DNA of 64,000 nucleotides from Bacillota bacterium (GTDB taxonomy: Bacteria > Bacillota > UBA4882 > UBA8346): the NCBI GenBank assembly GCA_029974635.1, contig JARKQY010000007.1:186001-250000 (forward strand), written 5' to 3'. Of this stretch, positions 16,948-25,938 are shown piece by piece. Under the pieces are notes generated by a model. It did no database searches. It was not told the origin of the DNA and worked only from the letters and a program-made list of their open reading frames with translations. The translations under genes were made by a program, and so were the position numbers. Each line of letters starts with the position of its first letter. Position 1 is the stretch's first letter.

Positions 16948-18078
16948 TTAAAATCTCACCTCAACACTTGCTCCCAATTCTGCTTTGGGCCCGTATTGAA
17001 TATTCCTCCCGTTGAGATCGCCCGAGTAGTATCGGGTATTAAAAATCAAATTGGTGTTTTGTCGGATATTGTAGGAAAATAATAAGGTACCCGCCCAGCT
17101 TTTTTGGGCTAAATTATATATTCCATTCAAGGCAAAGTTCCGGATCTCATCATAAACATAATTGGCTTGGCAAAAGAGATACTCTTCTCCCAGAAATATC
17201 CTGTTCAGCGCCAGCAATTCTTCCGGGGTCAAAATATTAGGATTAACCGGATTGCCGTTGTAATAGTACTCGGCTGACAACAGCAATTTACTGGTATTGA
17301 TCTCAAACGAATAATCCACCCCCGCCATCCCTTCAAAAAAAGTGGTATTATCAAGGGTGCCGTAATGCTCCACCAATTCTCCATATACTCCAAGTAAAAT
17401 ATCGCCTTTGAATGAGAGTCCCACCAGGGTTTCTTCTTGAGGATGTTTGTAGATTCCGGTCAAACTCCAGTCAAAGCCCTGCAGGTTTCCAAAGACTTTC
17501 ACAGCGCTTGCAGAGTTGGTTCCGGCAGTTGAAACAGTGGTGACTCCTTCGATTCCCGCCAAATCCCCCAGCGGAATTCTTACCCGGATAATATCGCTGC
17601 CCTTCCGGGATAATCCCGGGTCCTGGAGATTGACCGCGGAAAAACAATCAACGGGTGAAAAAACATACCCTACACCGTAGTTGATAATCTGTCGCCCCAA
17701 TGTAAATGTACATTGATCAAAAAACAATGACAGATAAAGTTTCCGTGTCTCCAGTACCGGAGTAAAACGCGTATCTTGAATAAAAAATGAGTGTTCCTGT
17801 CCCGGATAAGCATCGGCATCATCCCCTGCCAGCAACAACAGATCAAAGCTTCCTTCCATTTTAATGGCCGGACCCGGCGAATCCTTGAAGTTTAACCGCA
17901 GTGTATTCCGATTGCCGTATTTCCATTCGGAAACCGGCAATTCATATTGCCGGGCCGCGAGATCACTGCGCCAACTTCCGGAAAAGTCGAAAGCCGCTTC
18001 CACCGGAACACCCACCGCCATCATGCTTAGGAAAGCTCCCAAGACCAGGTAAACGATTCGTTTATAACCCTTTTTCAT
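16948..18078 (-). CDS. Outer-membrane beta-barrel protein
   Basis: A 376-residue protein with a signal peptide (about 1-28, ending VPVEAA). The mature chain alternates short amphipathic strands rich in Tyr, Phe and Gly (LRLNFKD, FFIQDTRF, KLLLSAEYYYNG) and ends in the strand GASVEVRF. A C-terminal Phe on the last strand is the BAM-recognition signature of outer-membrane proteins. Similar barrels of the DUF1302 type occur beside LolA-like genes in proteobacteria. It is the last gene of the ABC/LolA cluster, 16 bases after the LolA-like gene, and could be the outer-membrane exit or receptor of that system. Confidence 0.82.
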   Translation of the reverse strand: MKKGYKRIVYLVLGAFLSMMAVGVPVEAAFDFSGSWRSDLAARQYELPVSEWKYGNRNTLRLNFKDSPGPAIKMEGSFDLLLLAGDDADAYPGQEHSFFIQDTRFTPVLETRKLYLSLFFDQCTFTLGRQIINYGVGYVFSPVDCFSAVNLQDPGLSRKGSDIIRVRIPLGDLAGIEGVTTVSTAGTNSASAVKVFGNLQGFDWSLTGIYKHPQEETLVGLSFKGDILLGVYGELVEHYGTLDNTTFFEGMAGVDYSFEINTSKLLLSAEYYYNGNPVNPNILTPEELLALNRIFLGEEYLFCQANYVYDEIRNFALNGIYNLAQKSWAGTLLFSYNIRQNTNLIFNTRYYSGDLNGRNIQYGPKAELGASVEVRF

Positions 18079-18094
18079 TGGTAATCATCCCCGT

Positions 18095-18847
18095 TTATTT
18101 CTGAAGATTCTGCATGGTAAATAACTTCTCACTTACCGGTACATCCAACTGAACATCCTGCATTGTAAATACCGTCTTGCTACCTTTCCGGAGTTTATCG
18201 GCGATCTCCGACTTCACCGGAAAATATCGCTCACCAATCTTCCGGACTTCCAGTACCCGGCTTTCTTTTAAAAGCTTGCCGCTTTTGGCGTACTTCTCTT
18301 CTTTCAACCCGATAAACCGTTCGGTATCAACCCATATTTTACGCTTTTCATAGGATACTTCTTTCACCTTGGCCGTCAGCGTAATGATAGTACATGGCCT
18401 TCCATCAACCGTTTCGGTTCCGGTAATCTCAATATTGTATTTTTGATAAAGTCCATCAGATTCCAAGGCATCCTCGTAGGAAACGTCGCTACCCATCATT
18501 CCCTGTTTCAACATGTGCCCGGATATCAGGAACACATTTTCTTCCTCACCGTCATAAATCCACATTTTTTTATCAATCTTAAGGTACCGGGTATTTTTGT
18601 CTTCAGGATTCAAAAATTCAACGAATGCTTTTTGGGTTCCCATTCCGTAGGTTTTCATAATCTTCGTCCGCGGCGCCGCCTTGGCATTGATGAATATCTC
18701 CATTTTCCCGGTATAAATGATGGTATCATATTTTACATTCGCATCGACTTTGCGCAATATCTCTTCGCCCGTTACGGCATCAACACCGGATAACCCGGCA
18801 ACAATTCCCAAGAATACCATCAACAAGATCAAATGGACCGGTTTCAT
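18095..18847 (-). CDS. LolA-like outer-membrane lipoprotein-sorting protein
   Basis: A 250-residue exported protein: signal sequence about 1-24, then an antiparallel beta sheet of LolA/LppX type. Hallmarks are the N-terminal ITGEEILRKVDANV helix, KIMKTYGMGTQKAFVEFLNP, the KKMWIYDGEEENVFLISG segment and a repeated strand pattern KIWVDTERFIGLKEEKY. This matches COG2834 proteins that carry lipids or lipoproteins across the periplasm in a hydrophobic groove. GAGGAGG precedes the ATG. It is flanked by the two FtsX permeases upstream and a barrel downstream, consistent with a soluble carrier between inner and outer membranes. Confidence 0.86.
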   Translation of the reverse strand: MKPVHLILLMVFLGIVAGLSGVDAVTGEEILRKVDANVKYDTIIYTGKMEIFINAKAAPRTKIMKTYGMGTQKAFVEFLNPEDKNTRYLKIDKKMWIYDGEEENVFLISGHMLKQGMMGSDVSYEDALESDGLYQKYNIEITGTETVDGRPCTIITLTAKVKEVSYEKRKIWVDTERFIGLKEEKYAKSGKLLKESRVLEVRKIGERYFPVKSEIADKLRKGSKTVFTMQDVQLDVPVSEKLFTMQNLQK

Positions 18848-18900
18848 CGTAATTTTCCTCCTCGCAAATATTTAAAATCCTGTCATTCTGTAAATTCTGA

Positions 18901-20169
18901 TTACACGCTCTTAATAGCATCTACCACCTTCATCTTGGCGGCCTGCCGGGAAGGAAGCACGGAAACAATTGCCGCCACAATGATCCCGATAAACATTGTG
19001 CTAATAATCCCCGGGATAGTTATCACGAATTTGATCACATTGTCAATCGGCATATTGAGTTGTGAAATCATTGATGTTAAATCGAGCCCGTTGATGACAA
19101 AGTAGCTGGTAACTATCGTTCCCGTTACTACTCCGCTGATGCTGCCGATCAATCCCAAGATCGAGCCTTCCATTAAAAACAAGGATAATATTTCAAACCG
19201 GGAGAATCCCATCGACTTGATGATTCCGATCTCTTTCCTGCGTTCTAATACCACCATCATCATTACATTGGTGATGATAAAGGAGCCAAGCAGGGCAATG
19301 ATAAAATAAATTAAACCGTAAATCTGTTCCATCGACTCCATCATTTGCGCAAAACCACCGGATTGTTTCCACGAAAGGGCCTGAATACTAGCAAATCGGG
19401 CATCCGCATCCAGTTTCCGCTGAATCATTTGGGTGATTTCTTCCGCTTTTTGATAATCTTTCAACATAATCAAGATTTGTTGACTGCCACCACCAGTATT
19501 CAGAATCTCCTGGGCATCTTTCAGAGAAACCTGAAAAGTTGTATCATCCAAAGAATTCAACCTGGTCTTAAAGATACCCGCCACCTTGAGTGTTGGAATA
19601 TGGAGGGAATAATCGCTTCCGGAGACTAGAACTTTAAAGGTATCCCCAACTTTCAGTTTCAATGTTTCAGCCACTTTTTGGCCGATAAGGATCTCCCGCT
19701 CCTTATGTCCCAAGCTCCCAGATTCATTTAGATATACCCCTTGAACCACCGAACGATCCAACATTAACAATTTCTTTTCTTGTTCATTATCCCCTCCGAA
19801 GGCTATCACGGCCTTGTTATTTCCCTCGTATTGTAATAGCACGCCAAAGAAGATCCGCTCGGTGATCAATTCAATCTCTTTTTGAATCACCGGATCATCT
19901 TTGAGATAAGTGATTAATTCCGCAGGGTTTTCAATATTATAAATTACCGGCTTAAACCGCTTATTCTCCAGGTAGTCTTTGGTTACCAATTGAATATGCC
20001 CGGACTCATTCTTGGTTGAGTTATAAATGACCGATCGCTTCATCCCGCTTATATAACCTTGAAGAAATATGATCATAAAGAGGGAAAGAGAGACCGAGAC
20101 GAGGGCCAATAACGAACGCCGCTTATTTCTCCGGATATTCCGGAAAGCCATTTTAATTAGAACCAGCAT
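18901..20169 (-). CDS. ABC transporter permease, FtsX/MacB/LolCE type
   Basis: A 422-residue permease with four transmembrane helices: one at the N-terminus after AFRNIRRNKRRSLLAL, then a periplasmic domain of about 220 residues, then three at the C-terminus (LGSFIITNVMMMVVLERRKE with the coupling helix IGIIKSMGFS). The ordering is that of mechanotransmitting permeases such as LolC/E and MacB, which move substrates already in the membrane rather than from the cytosol. It ends PSRQAAKMKVVDAIKSV. AAGGAGG precedes the ATG. It is the second of two permeases in the cluster, so the transporter is probably a heterodimer. Confidence 0.92.
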   Translation of the reverse strand: MLVLIKMAFRNIRRNKRRSLLALVSVSLSLFMIIFLQGYISGMKRSVIYNSTKNESGHIQLVTKDYLENKRFKPVIYNIENPAELITYLKDDPVIQKEIELITERIFFGVLLQYEGNNKAVIAFGGDNEQEKKLLMLDRSVVQGVYLNESGSLGHKEREILIGQKVAETLKLKVGDTFKVLVSGSDYSLHIPTLKVAGIFKTRLNSLDDTTFQVSLKDAQEILNTGGGSQQILIMLKDYQKAEEITQMIQRKLDADARFASIQALSWKQSGGFAQMMESMEQIYGLIYFIIALLGSFIITNVMMMVVLERRKEIGIIKSMGFSRFEILSLFLMEGSILGLIGSISGVVTGTIVTSYFVINGLDLTSMISQLNMPIDNVIKFVITIPGIISTMFIGIIVAAIVSVLPSRQAAKMKVVDAIKSV

Positions 20170-20305
20170 AGTAACCTCCTTGGCAAGGTTTTAGTGATTA
20201 ATTTTAGTTACTGGGTAATTGGTTATTGAATATTTTTAATTATCAATCAAACCCTTTTTTCGTTAATTGAACATTTGTAGTAGTTTCTACTTGACTAATC
20301 ACTAA

Positions 20306-21562
20306 TTACTGAAATTTCAGACATTGGGTCGGGGTAATCTTCCCGGCCTTCCGGGCCGGAAAAACAGCTGCGCAGGCTGAAATTAATGTGCCCAAAAATA
20401 GGGCCGTAATAAAGGCGTTGATGTTCCATTGTCCGAAAAACAACCCCGTGATGGGCATTTGGGACGAATCCATATTCTTCATGAAAGCGGTCATATCCAA
20501 TCCCGAATTCACCATCCAAATATTGATTAGAAAAGCCGCTACCATACCCATCAAAGCGCCGATCAAGCCAATCAGTATTCCTTCATAAAGAAACATTCTC
20601 CGGATCTCTTTCGGTTTGATACCCAATGCCCTGAGTACTCCTACTTCCCGAATCCGCTCATAGACGCTCATTAAGATCGTATTTACAATACCGACTGCGC
20701 CGATCAATAAGATAAAGAACGCAATCAAAGATTGAGCCGCGCGTTTCCCCGACATCATCTCAAGAAATGCGCTATTGAGATCATGAAAGGTATTTACTGT
20801 ATACCCCGAAAATTGAGCGCTTATTTTGTCCTTGATGATATTAATCCGTTTTACATAAGCATTTATATCTTCGGTTTTACTCCAAGGGACATGGATATCC
20901 AGTTCCGTCACAAAACCCTGGATATCTAAAAATTGATTAGCTGCTTGACAGGTAATGAATATTCCGCTTTCATTGATAAATGGCGCAGGCGTTTCCAACA
21001 AGCCGACCACTTCAAAATCCATCGCGTTATTGGCTTCAAAACGGGTACGCGCACTTAACAGAACCGTATCTCCGATACCTACCCCGAGATCTTCAGCCAG
21101 TTTCTTTCCGAGAATCACTTCTTGAGTATTGTTCGTTGAGAAAAACCGTCCGCCATGAATATATTTCGGCAGGGTAAAAACCTTAGGATCGGTATCCGGC
21201 TGGATTACCGAACCGACTGTCCGGAGCGACCGTTCGCCAATAATGATTTCAGTTAGAAATGCGACACGTGGAGTTATTCCGGTAACCTCCGGTAAAGTTT
21301 TTATATACTCCATTAAGGGATTAACATTGCGAATCCCATATTTCAACGGGTAGGCCATTTTTTCCGCGGCATATTCCCGCGAATAGATCTTTAGGGAGCC
21401 ATCGGTCAAATTCACCATATTTTCCTGACTCGCCCGATCCATGCCACCCATCAAAGAGTCGAACAGGATAAATAGCATCAGCCCGAAGGCAACGGTAATG
21501 GCGCTGATGAATGTCCGGCGCTTATGGCGGAGAATATTCCGGAAAGCGATTTTAAGAATCAT
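20306..21562 (-). CDS. ABC transporter permease, FtsX/MacB/LolCE type
   Basis: A 418-residue permease homologous to the next one: N-terminal helix after AFRNILRHKRRTFISAI, large extracytoplasmic domain, three C-terminal helices with RIREVGVLRALGIKPKEI, and an ending of PARKAGKITPTQCLKF. The ATG at 21562 is eight bases downstream of the ATPase stop codon; its ribosome site AAAGGAGG overlaps the last codons of the ATPase, so translation is coupled. A longer in-frame start at 21583 has no room for a ribosome site. The 136-base gap to the next permease holds no gene. Confidence 0.92.
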   Translation of the reverse strand: MILKIAFRNILRHKRRTFISAITVAFGLMLFILFDSLMGGMDRASQENMVNLTDGSLKIYSREYAAEKMAYPLKYGIRNVNPLMEYIKTLPEVTGITPRVAFLTEIIIGERSLRTVGSVIQPDTDPKVFTLPKYIHGGRFFSTNNTQEVILGKKLAEDLGVGIGDTVLLSARTRFEANNAMDFEVVGLLETPAPFINESGIFITCQAANQFLDIQGFVTELDIHVPWSKTEDINAYVKRINIIKDKISAQFSGYTVNTFHDLNSAFLEMMSGKRAAQSLIAFFILLIGAVGIVNTILMSVYERIREVGVLRALGIKPKEIRRMFLYEGILIGLIGALMGMVAAFLINIWMVNSGLDMTAFMKNMDSSQMPITGLFFGQWNINAFITALFLGTLISACAAVFPARKAGKITPTQCLKFQ

Positions 21563-21569
21563 GACAAAA

Positions 21570-22256
21570 CTACCTCCTTTCATCCGTAGCGATATTCCCG
21601 TCTTTTAAGGTAACTATCCGCGCCGCGTACCGTTGTACCAGCGCATCATGGGTTGAAAACACAAAAGTGGTTTTCTTTTCTTGATTGATCCGTTTCATCA
21701 GTTCGATAATCTCTTCTGCAGTTTTTGAATCTAAATTGGCTGTCGGTTCATCCGCCAAAACCAGTAGCGGTTCCTTCACCAACGCACGAGCGATGGAAAC
21801 CCGCTGTTCCTGGCCGCCGGAGAGTTCTGCCGGAAGACGGTCCAGTTTATCCCCCAAGCCGACTTTAGTAACAATCTTTTCGACCCGGCTCCGAATCTCC
21901 CGGGGAGAGACTTTCTTTTCAATGACCAGCGGCAATTCCACGTTTTCACGGACTGTCAAAACCGGAATTAAATTGTAAGCTTGAAATATAAAGCCGATAT
22001 TCTCCTTACGATACACTGAGAGAGCCTTTTCATCCATTTTGCCAAGTTCTGTGCCATTATAACGGATACTGCCCGACGTTGCAGTGTCCAAACATCCAAC
22101 AATATTAAGCAAAGTAGTCTTCCCGCTTCCCGAAGGGCCAACTATCGCTAGAAATTCGCCTTTTTCAATCGTTAGATCTACACCCCGCAAAGCAGTCACT
22201 TCGATATTTCCTTTAGTATATTTCTTGATCACCTGTGTTAGCTGTAAAAGCTCCAT
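21570..22256 (-). CDS. ABC transporter ATP-binding protein, LolD/MacB type
   Basis: A 228-residue ATPase with Walker A GPSGSGKT (40-47), Q-loop region FIFQAYNLIPVL, signature LSGGQEQRVSIARAL, Walker B LLVLADEP followed by TANLDS, and the switch His in FVFSTHD. Its length and the AYNLIPVLTVRENVELPL segment are those of the LolD/MacB/FtsE subfamily that drives FtsX-fold permeases. The signature carries Glu where QQ is common. The promoter-proximal winged-helix gene ends 17 bases upstream and both permeases follow. Confidence 0.95.
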   Translation of the reverse strand: MELLQLTQVIKKYTKGNIEVTALRGVDLTIEKGEFLAIVGPSGSGKTTLLNIVGCLDTATSGSIRYNGTELGKMDEKALSVYRKENIGFIFQAYNLIPVLTVRENVELPLVIEKKVSPREIRSRVEKIVTKVGLGDKLDRLPAELSGGQEQRVSIARALVKEPLLVLADEPTANLDSKTAEEIIELMKRINQEKKTTFVFSTHDALVQRYAARIVTLKDGNIATDERR

Positions 22257-22273
22257 GAATGTTTCCCCCTCGT

Positions 22274-22624
22274 TTATTTGCGTTCGAAAACCGGTTTGGA
22301 TTGTTCGCGTTTCACCGTCATAATCAGCTTCTCCATTGCTTCGAAATAATTAAATAAAGTATCTGCGCCATTCGCCGTGATAGCTATCGTAGTCATGGAT
22401 TTGCCGGCTTCAAACCACTTTTGGATCTTCACAAAGCCAGCCTCCTGTAAATTCTTCAACTGAATCGACAAGTTTCCGGCAGTCATCTGCAACTCATCCC
22501 GGAGCTCGGTAAAGCTGCACTCCTTCTCCTGGCTGCTGGCCAAAAAAGTTAAGATGAGGAGCCGGGCTGGTTCATGAATGATTTTATTAAATTCATACCG
22601 GCTAAAATCTGGTTCACTGGTCAT
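22274..22624 (-). CDS. Winged-helix transcriptional regulator
   Basis: A 116-residue regulator. The winged helix (about 12-85) runs IIHEPARLLILTFLAS, FTELRDELQMTAGNLSIQLK and LQEAGFVKIQKWFEAGKSMT, a MarR/ArsR-like fold of the type found with DUF-permease operons; the last 30 residues form a dimerising helix. AAGGAG precedes the ATG. It overlaps the end of the upstream membrane-protein gene by 11 bases, so both are translated together and probably control the transport genes that follow. Confidence 0.85.
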   Translation of the reverse strand: MTSEPDFSRYEFNKIIHEPARLLILTFLASSQEKECSFTELRDELQMTAGNLSIQLKNLQEAGFVKIQKWFEAGKSMTTIAITANGADTLFNYFEAMEKLIMTVKREQSKPVFERK

Positions 22625-23303
22625 CGGACTGCTCCTTGTCCATGCGGTGAAAAATGGTAATATATAAATAAAAAGCCAACATTCCCGCGCCGAAGATCCC
22701 CGAAGTCCATAACAGCGAAGTTAGGGGCGCATTAATGATAAAAGGGACGGCTATGACTCCTGTAAGCCAAAAATAATTACCCAAAAGGTAAAGCTCTGTT
22801 AATGAAATAAAAGAACCGATGGTACAAAAGCAGAAACCGATACCGATAGCCATTGTGGGCACTACCAGATGGCTGTTCCCGGTCATGATGAAGAAAAAGG
22901 TGAAAAAGAGCATCGCTACTACAAATCCCGGATAAAGCAGCATCGCCTGGCGGGAATGCATCCGAAACAAGGTTTTTAAAAAGGAAGCGTGAGGAACCAA
23001 TTGCCGCGCCCGGTTAAAGATCATATATTTCCCAATGCTTACCATCAATATCCCGATAATAACTCCCACGATTAATACCAAGCGAATCTCAAAGGGAATC
23101 GCCTCATATTTAACGTGGCGCCGTATAAGCACATAATAGACAAACGGCAGGAATAGAGACGTTACCCCGGTGATAAAAAAAAGCAATTGCACCAAAGGTG
23201 AATAAAACATTCTCCGGGTTATAGGAGAGTTTTGCCGGATGACACCTTTTATCTGCCGGATGTTTTCCAGCAATTCGTTAAGATTGAGGTCTTTTTTCTC
23301 CAT
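22614..23303 (-). CDS. Six-helix membrane protein at head of transport operon
   Basis: A 229-residue protein with a cytoplasmic N-terminal helix (KDLNLNELLENIRQIKGVIR) and about six transmembrane segments (LLFFITGVTSLFLPFVYYV, LVLIVGVIIGILMVSI and others); the tail is acidic (MDKEQSDDQ). No family recognised. GGAGGG precedes the ATG at 23303. It is the first gene of the cluster that ends in the outer-membrane barrel and overlaps the winged-helix gene, so a sensory or accessory role for the ABC system is inferred. Confidence 0.72.
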   Translation of the reverse strand: MEKKDLNLNELLENIRQIKGVIRQNSPITRRMFYSPLVQLLFFITGVTSLFLPFVYYVLIRRHVKYEAIPFEIRLVLIVGVIIGILMVSIGKYMIFNRARQLVPHASFLKTLFRMHSRQAMLLYPGFVVAMLFFTFFFIMTGNSHLVVPTMAIGIGFCFCTIGSFISLTELYLLGNYFWLTGVIAVPFIINAPLTSLLWTSGIFGAGMLAFYLYITIFHRMDKEQSDDQ

Positions 23304-23315
23304 GATACCCTCCAT

Positions 23316-23382
23316 TAGTTTAGCAAAACTAAGAAACGTTTACCAAAATAGAACGTCTTTCTGCTGGTTTATGATATAAACC
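23316..23382 (-). promoter_or_regulatory. Candidate operators before the transport operon
   Basis: TAGTTTAGCAAAACTA (23316-23331) has perfect 6-base inverted arms and lies beside the ribosome site of the first gene. GGTTTATGATATAAACC (23366-23382) has perfect 7-base arms. On the minus strand TTATAATAC just upstream of the second could be a -10 element. They are candidate binding sites for the winged-helix protein of the operon. Confidence 0.5.
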
Positions 23383-23587
23383 TGTTTGTATTATAAAATC
23401 ACTTCGGGATTTTTACAAGATGAGCGCCATGAAGTAAACAAAAAGCCTGCTACGAAATATTCACATTTATGACCTCAATCTTGATTATCAAACCTCCTTC
23501 ACCCCAAATCAATTTATTTGGTCGAATTAGCGTTATAAAATGAATATCCAAAATATACTCTGGTTTAAACGGTTAAATCGACCCGAC

Positions 23588-23632
23588 AAAAAATAGTGAG
23601 TTGAACCTACTACTCAACCTCACTATTTTTAT
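23588..23632. terminator. Bidirectional intrinsic terminator
   Basis: AAATAGTGAGTTGA pairs with CTCAACCTCACTATTT with one bulge; A runs and T runs flank the stem. It separates the transport operon promoter from the small gene at 23767-23865, whose transcript it can end. Confidence 0.75.
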
Positions 23633-23766
23633 TTATGAATATTTCCAACACTCTATAATTTTGCGTTAAAAGTCGTTTTAGATTTCTGTATTACAGAATT
23701 GTTGATAGAATAATTTTGGGGATAATTTTTAGCTCTAACTGCGCTACAATATGTTAAGATTTAAAA

Positions 23767-23865
23767 TCAAAAGAGAGGCCCGCCGCTGCTTAATATCAGT
23801 AAGATCAATATCAAAAAGATAATAAAAGCCTCGTTATCAAAACCTCGGCATTTTGAACCGGACAT
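23767..23865 (-). CDS. 32-residue sporulation-type small membrane protein
   Basis: A 33-codon frame from ATG 23865, preceded by GAGAGGTG with good spacing. The product begins MSGSKCRGFDNEAF, has one hydrophobic helix of Ile and Leu (FIIFLILILLILSSGG) and ends GPLF. A short polar, Gly/Cys head, FDNE and a single helix are typical of the very small YjcZ-like and related proteins of spore-forming Firmicutes. Assignment to that family is tentative. A terminator lies downstream. The rest of 23304-24080 holds no other gene. Confidence 0.6.
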   Translation of the reverse strand: MSGSKCRGFDNEAFIIFLILILLILSSGGPLF

Positions 23866-24080
23866 TATTTTCACCTCTCATTTTCGGGATTCAATTAAAT
23901 CTTCCTTATTCTTTCGATGATAGAATATGACCTTATTATTGGATTTGATTTATGCAAATAGAATCGATTCTGATAAAGATTACTTTGTAATAGAAGTGAA
24001 GTTAAGAGTAAGAGATAATTATTTACTTTGTGAGTAGAAAACCATACCGCAGGGAAAGATGAAATGAAAGGAGGATGTAT

Positions 24081-24785
24081 ATGATTAAATATTTTCGAGT
24101 ATTTACCATTATTCTTTTATTGGGATTGGCAACCGGCTGTAATTTATTCCGGATGCAGACCCGTCCAATCCCTACCAAAGACATGAGCCCGGCGCCCGCT
24201 TTACTTGCCTATTTCCCTCAAAAAGCCGGTACCACCTGGTCTTACGAGGGATATGCAGAATACGCCAGTCGTATGAATTTAAATTCGGTGGTGAAAAAAG
24301 CTGATCCGAAAAAGATTTACCATTATATTTCCGGAGCAGTCGAAGATGTCTCCAGCGGAGAATCCAGCCGGAACTTCCGTTTTAAACTGCGTTATACCTT
24401 TACTTCAAATTCCGTATTTGAAAACATTCAGGAAGCGGATACCCCCTTCCCCCACACTTTGAAAAATGTGGAATTACTAAGACTGCCCCTAAAAAAAGGG
24501 GCAAAATGGACTCAAGCACACCGCATAAAAGGCCAAAAACGGCTACTTGAAGCCTTAATTTTAGACATCAGGACCGAAAAAGCTATTCGTTCCGAAATCA
24601 TCCGGGTTCGTTACCGGATTCCCATGGCCGGAATGCCCAACGGTATTTACGAGGAGATTCGGGAGTTTGCCAAAGGTATGGGAGTTTACCGCTTTGAAAA
24701 AACCTTCTTGGGTTCGAATCCCGCCAATCGTTTTAATTACTCACTAAGAACACTCAAAACACCCAAAAAGTCATCCGCCTCATAA
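24081..24785 (+). CDS. Lipoprotein of unknown function
   Basis: A 234-residue lipoprotein. The ATG at 24081 lies six bases after AAAGGAGG; an earlier ATG at 24075 touches the ribosome site. The signal ends in the lipobox LATGC, so Cys would be lipidated. The mature part is one beta-rich domain (YFPQKAGTTWSYEGYAEYAS, then strands with KLRYTFTSNSVFENI and FAKGMGVYRFEKTF). Similar domains occur in uncharacterised Firmicutes lipoproteins; the PQKAGTTWSYEG opening is common in them. Being next to a LolA/LolCDE-like cluster it could be a client, but that is speculation. Confidence 0.75.
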   Translation: MIKYFRVFTIILLLGLATGCNLFRMQTRPIPTKDMSPAPALLAYFPQKAGTTWSYEGYAEYASRMNLNSVVKKADPKKIYHYISGAVEDVSSGESSRNFRFKLRYTFTSNSVFENIQEADTPFPHTLKNVELLRLPLKKGAKWTQAHRIKGQKRLLEALILDIRTEKAIRSEIIRVRYRIPMAGMPNGIYEEIREFAKGMGVYRFEKTFLGSNPANRFNYSLRTLKTPKKSSAS

Positions 24786-24883
24786 GTGGAGCATTAAAGG
24801 AAGAAAGTACAGGTGGCTGTTTTACTTAGGATATTTTCTAAGTAGAATTAACTATTTCTTTGAAATGATTGTGAAGTGATTTG

Positions 24884-25333
24884 ATGAAAGATAGATTTAT
24901 GAACGGCTTTCTAGCCGGGGTAGTGGCAAATATTCCCGTATTCATACTTGATTTTTCAGCAACCTTGCTAAAAATCGATAAATTGGATTTCCTCCATTTT
25001 GTCAGTATTTTAGCATTTGGTGACTTGAAACCGGATCTCTGGGAAAGTATTTTTTCTTTTTTCGTGCAAAGCATGTTTGCCGGAATAGCCGGAGCAATTT
25101 TAAACTATTTCATCAAATCAGTTACGGAGAAATATTATTATGTCAAATCTTTGATATTCGGAGCGATGCTATGGTTCAGCATTTATTCCGTCGACATTTT
25201 CTTCAAGATTGAAGACAGAGTGGGAATCGATTTTAAAACTGCTGTGGTTCATTATCTATTGTCCATCATTTGGGGAATACTGGCTGCCTGGATGATAAAG
25301 TGGTTGGAAAAGAATGAATTTAGAAAAGGCTAA
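24884..25333 (+). CDS. Four-helix membrane protein
   Basis: A 149-residue protein with four hydrophobic segments (FLAGVVANIPVFILDFSATL, FFVQSMFAGIAGAILNYF, SLIFGAMLWFSIYSVDIFF, AVVHYLLSIIWGILAAWM) and a basic tail. The pattern is close to the YqhR-like integral membrane proteins of Firmicutes, but this is weak. The ATG at 24884 has only a poor ribosome site; a TTG at 24881 is the alternative. It lies 98 bases after the lipoprotein gene. Confidence 0.62.
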   Translation: MKDRFMNGFLAGVVANIPVFILDFSATLLKIDKLDFLHFVSILAFGDLKPDLWESIFSFFVQSMFAGIAGAILNYFIKSVTEKYYYVKSLIFGAMLWFSIYSVDIFFKIEDRVGIDFKTAVVHYLLSIIWGILAAWMIKWLEKNEFRKG

Positions 25334-25383
25334 ATAATAATCTCTTATAAACTTGCCGAAACCACCTGAAAACCTTTGACCTG

Positions 25384-25638
25384 TTAGTTGTCCACTTCCT
25401 CCAGCCAAATATCATTATGCCGATAATCCACATCGATCACCCGGTAGATACGATCATCATCATACAAATCCGGGCCAATTACTTCAGTGCCGTTATACTC
25501 CCATAAAAAGGGGATACCGCCAGTCATTTTGATTCGCTTGGCCTTGGTTTCAATGGGAGTTAAGTAAACACAATTTTTATTGCCATATGATGAGGATTTT
25601 ATCCAAAATTGAGCTTCACTTTCGTTTTTTAAATGCAT
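25384..25638 (-). CDS. Hypothetical 84-residue protein
   Basis: A small acidic soluble protein; GAGAGG precedes the ATG at 25638. It contains repeated short beta strands (NCVYLTPIETKAKRIKMTGG, RIYRVIDVDYRHNDIWLEEV). No motif or family recognised. It is isolated between convergent and divergent neighbours. The 300 bases that follow, up to 25938, show no convincing gene on either strand. Confidence 0.55.
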   Translation of the reverse strand: MHLKNESEAQFWIKSSSYGNKNCVYLTPIETKAKRIKMTGGIPFLWEYNGTEVIGPDLYDDDRIYRVIDVDYRHNDIWLEEVDN

Positions 25639-25938
25639 CCCATCAACCTCTCTCTTCGTTTCCTGAAGCTGATCTTATCCCCGTCAAAACTTCAAGATAC
25701 CTCCATAGCCATTATTGCCATTCATAAAAATCTTGATTCAATCGGAACCATTTTAATCGGCACAGAATACTGCTTTAAAACTTTTTACTTTAAAAAAACT
25801 AGAACCGTTACTATTATCCCGGCCATAAGACAAAATATTACATGGAATGGGTGATTAATTACTTTGAATTCATAAATAAACCATATTATAATTTTGTCAG
25901 TTACAATGATTGCAGAAAATTTTTTAGGAGATATTCAG

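Noticed and set aside
25639-25938. Possible small genes on either strand of this gap
   Set aside because: Frames are short, lack ribosome sites and give unconvincing products.
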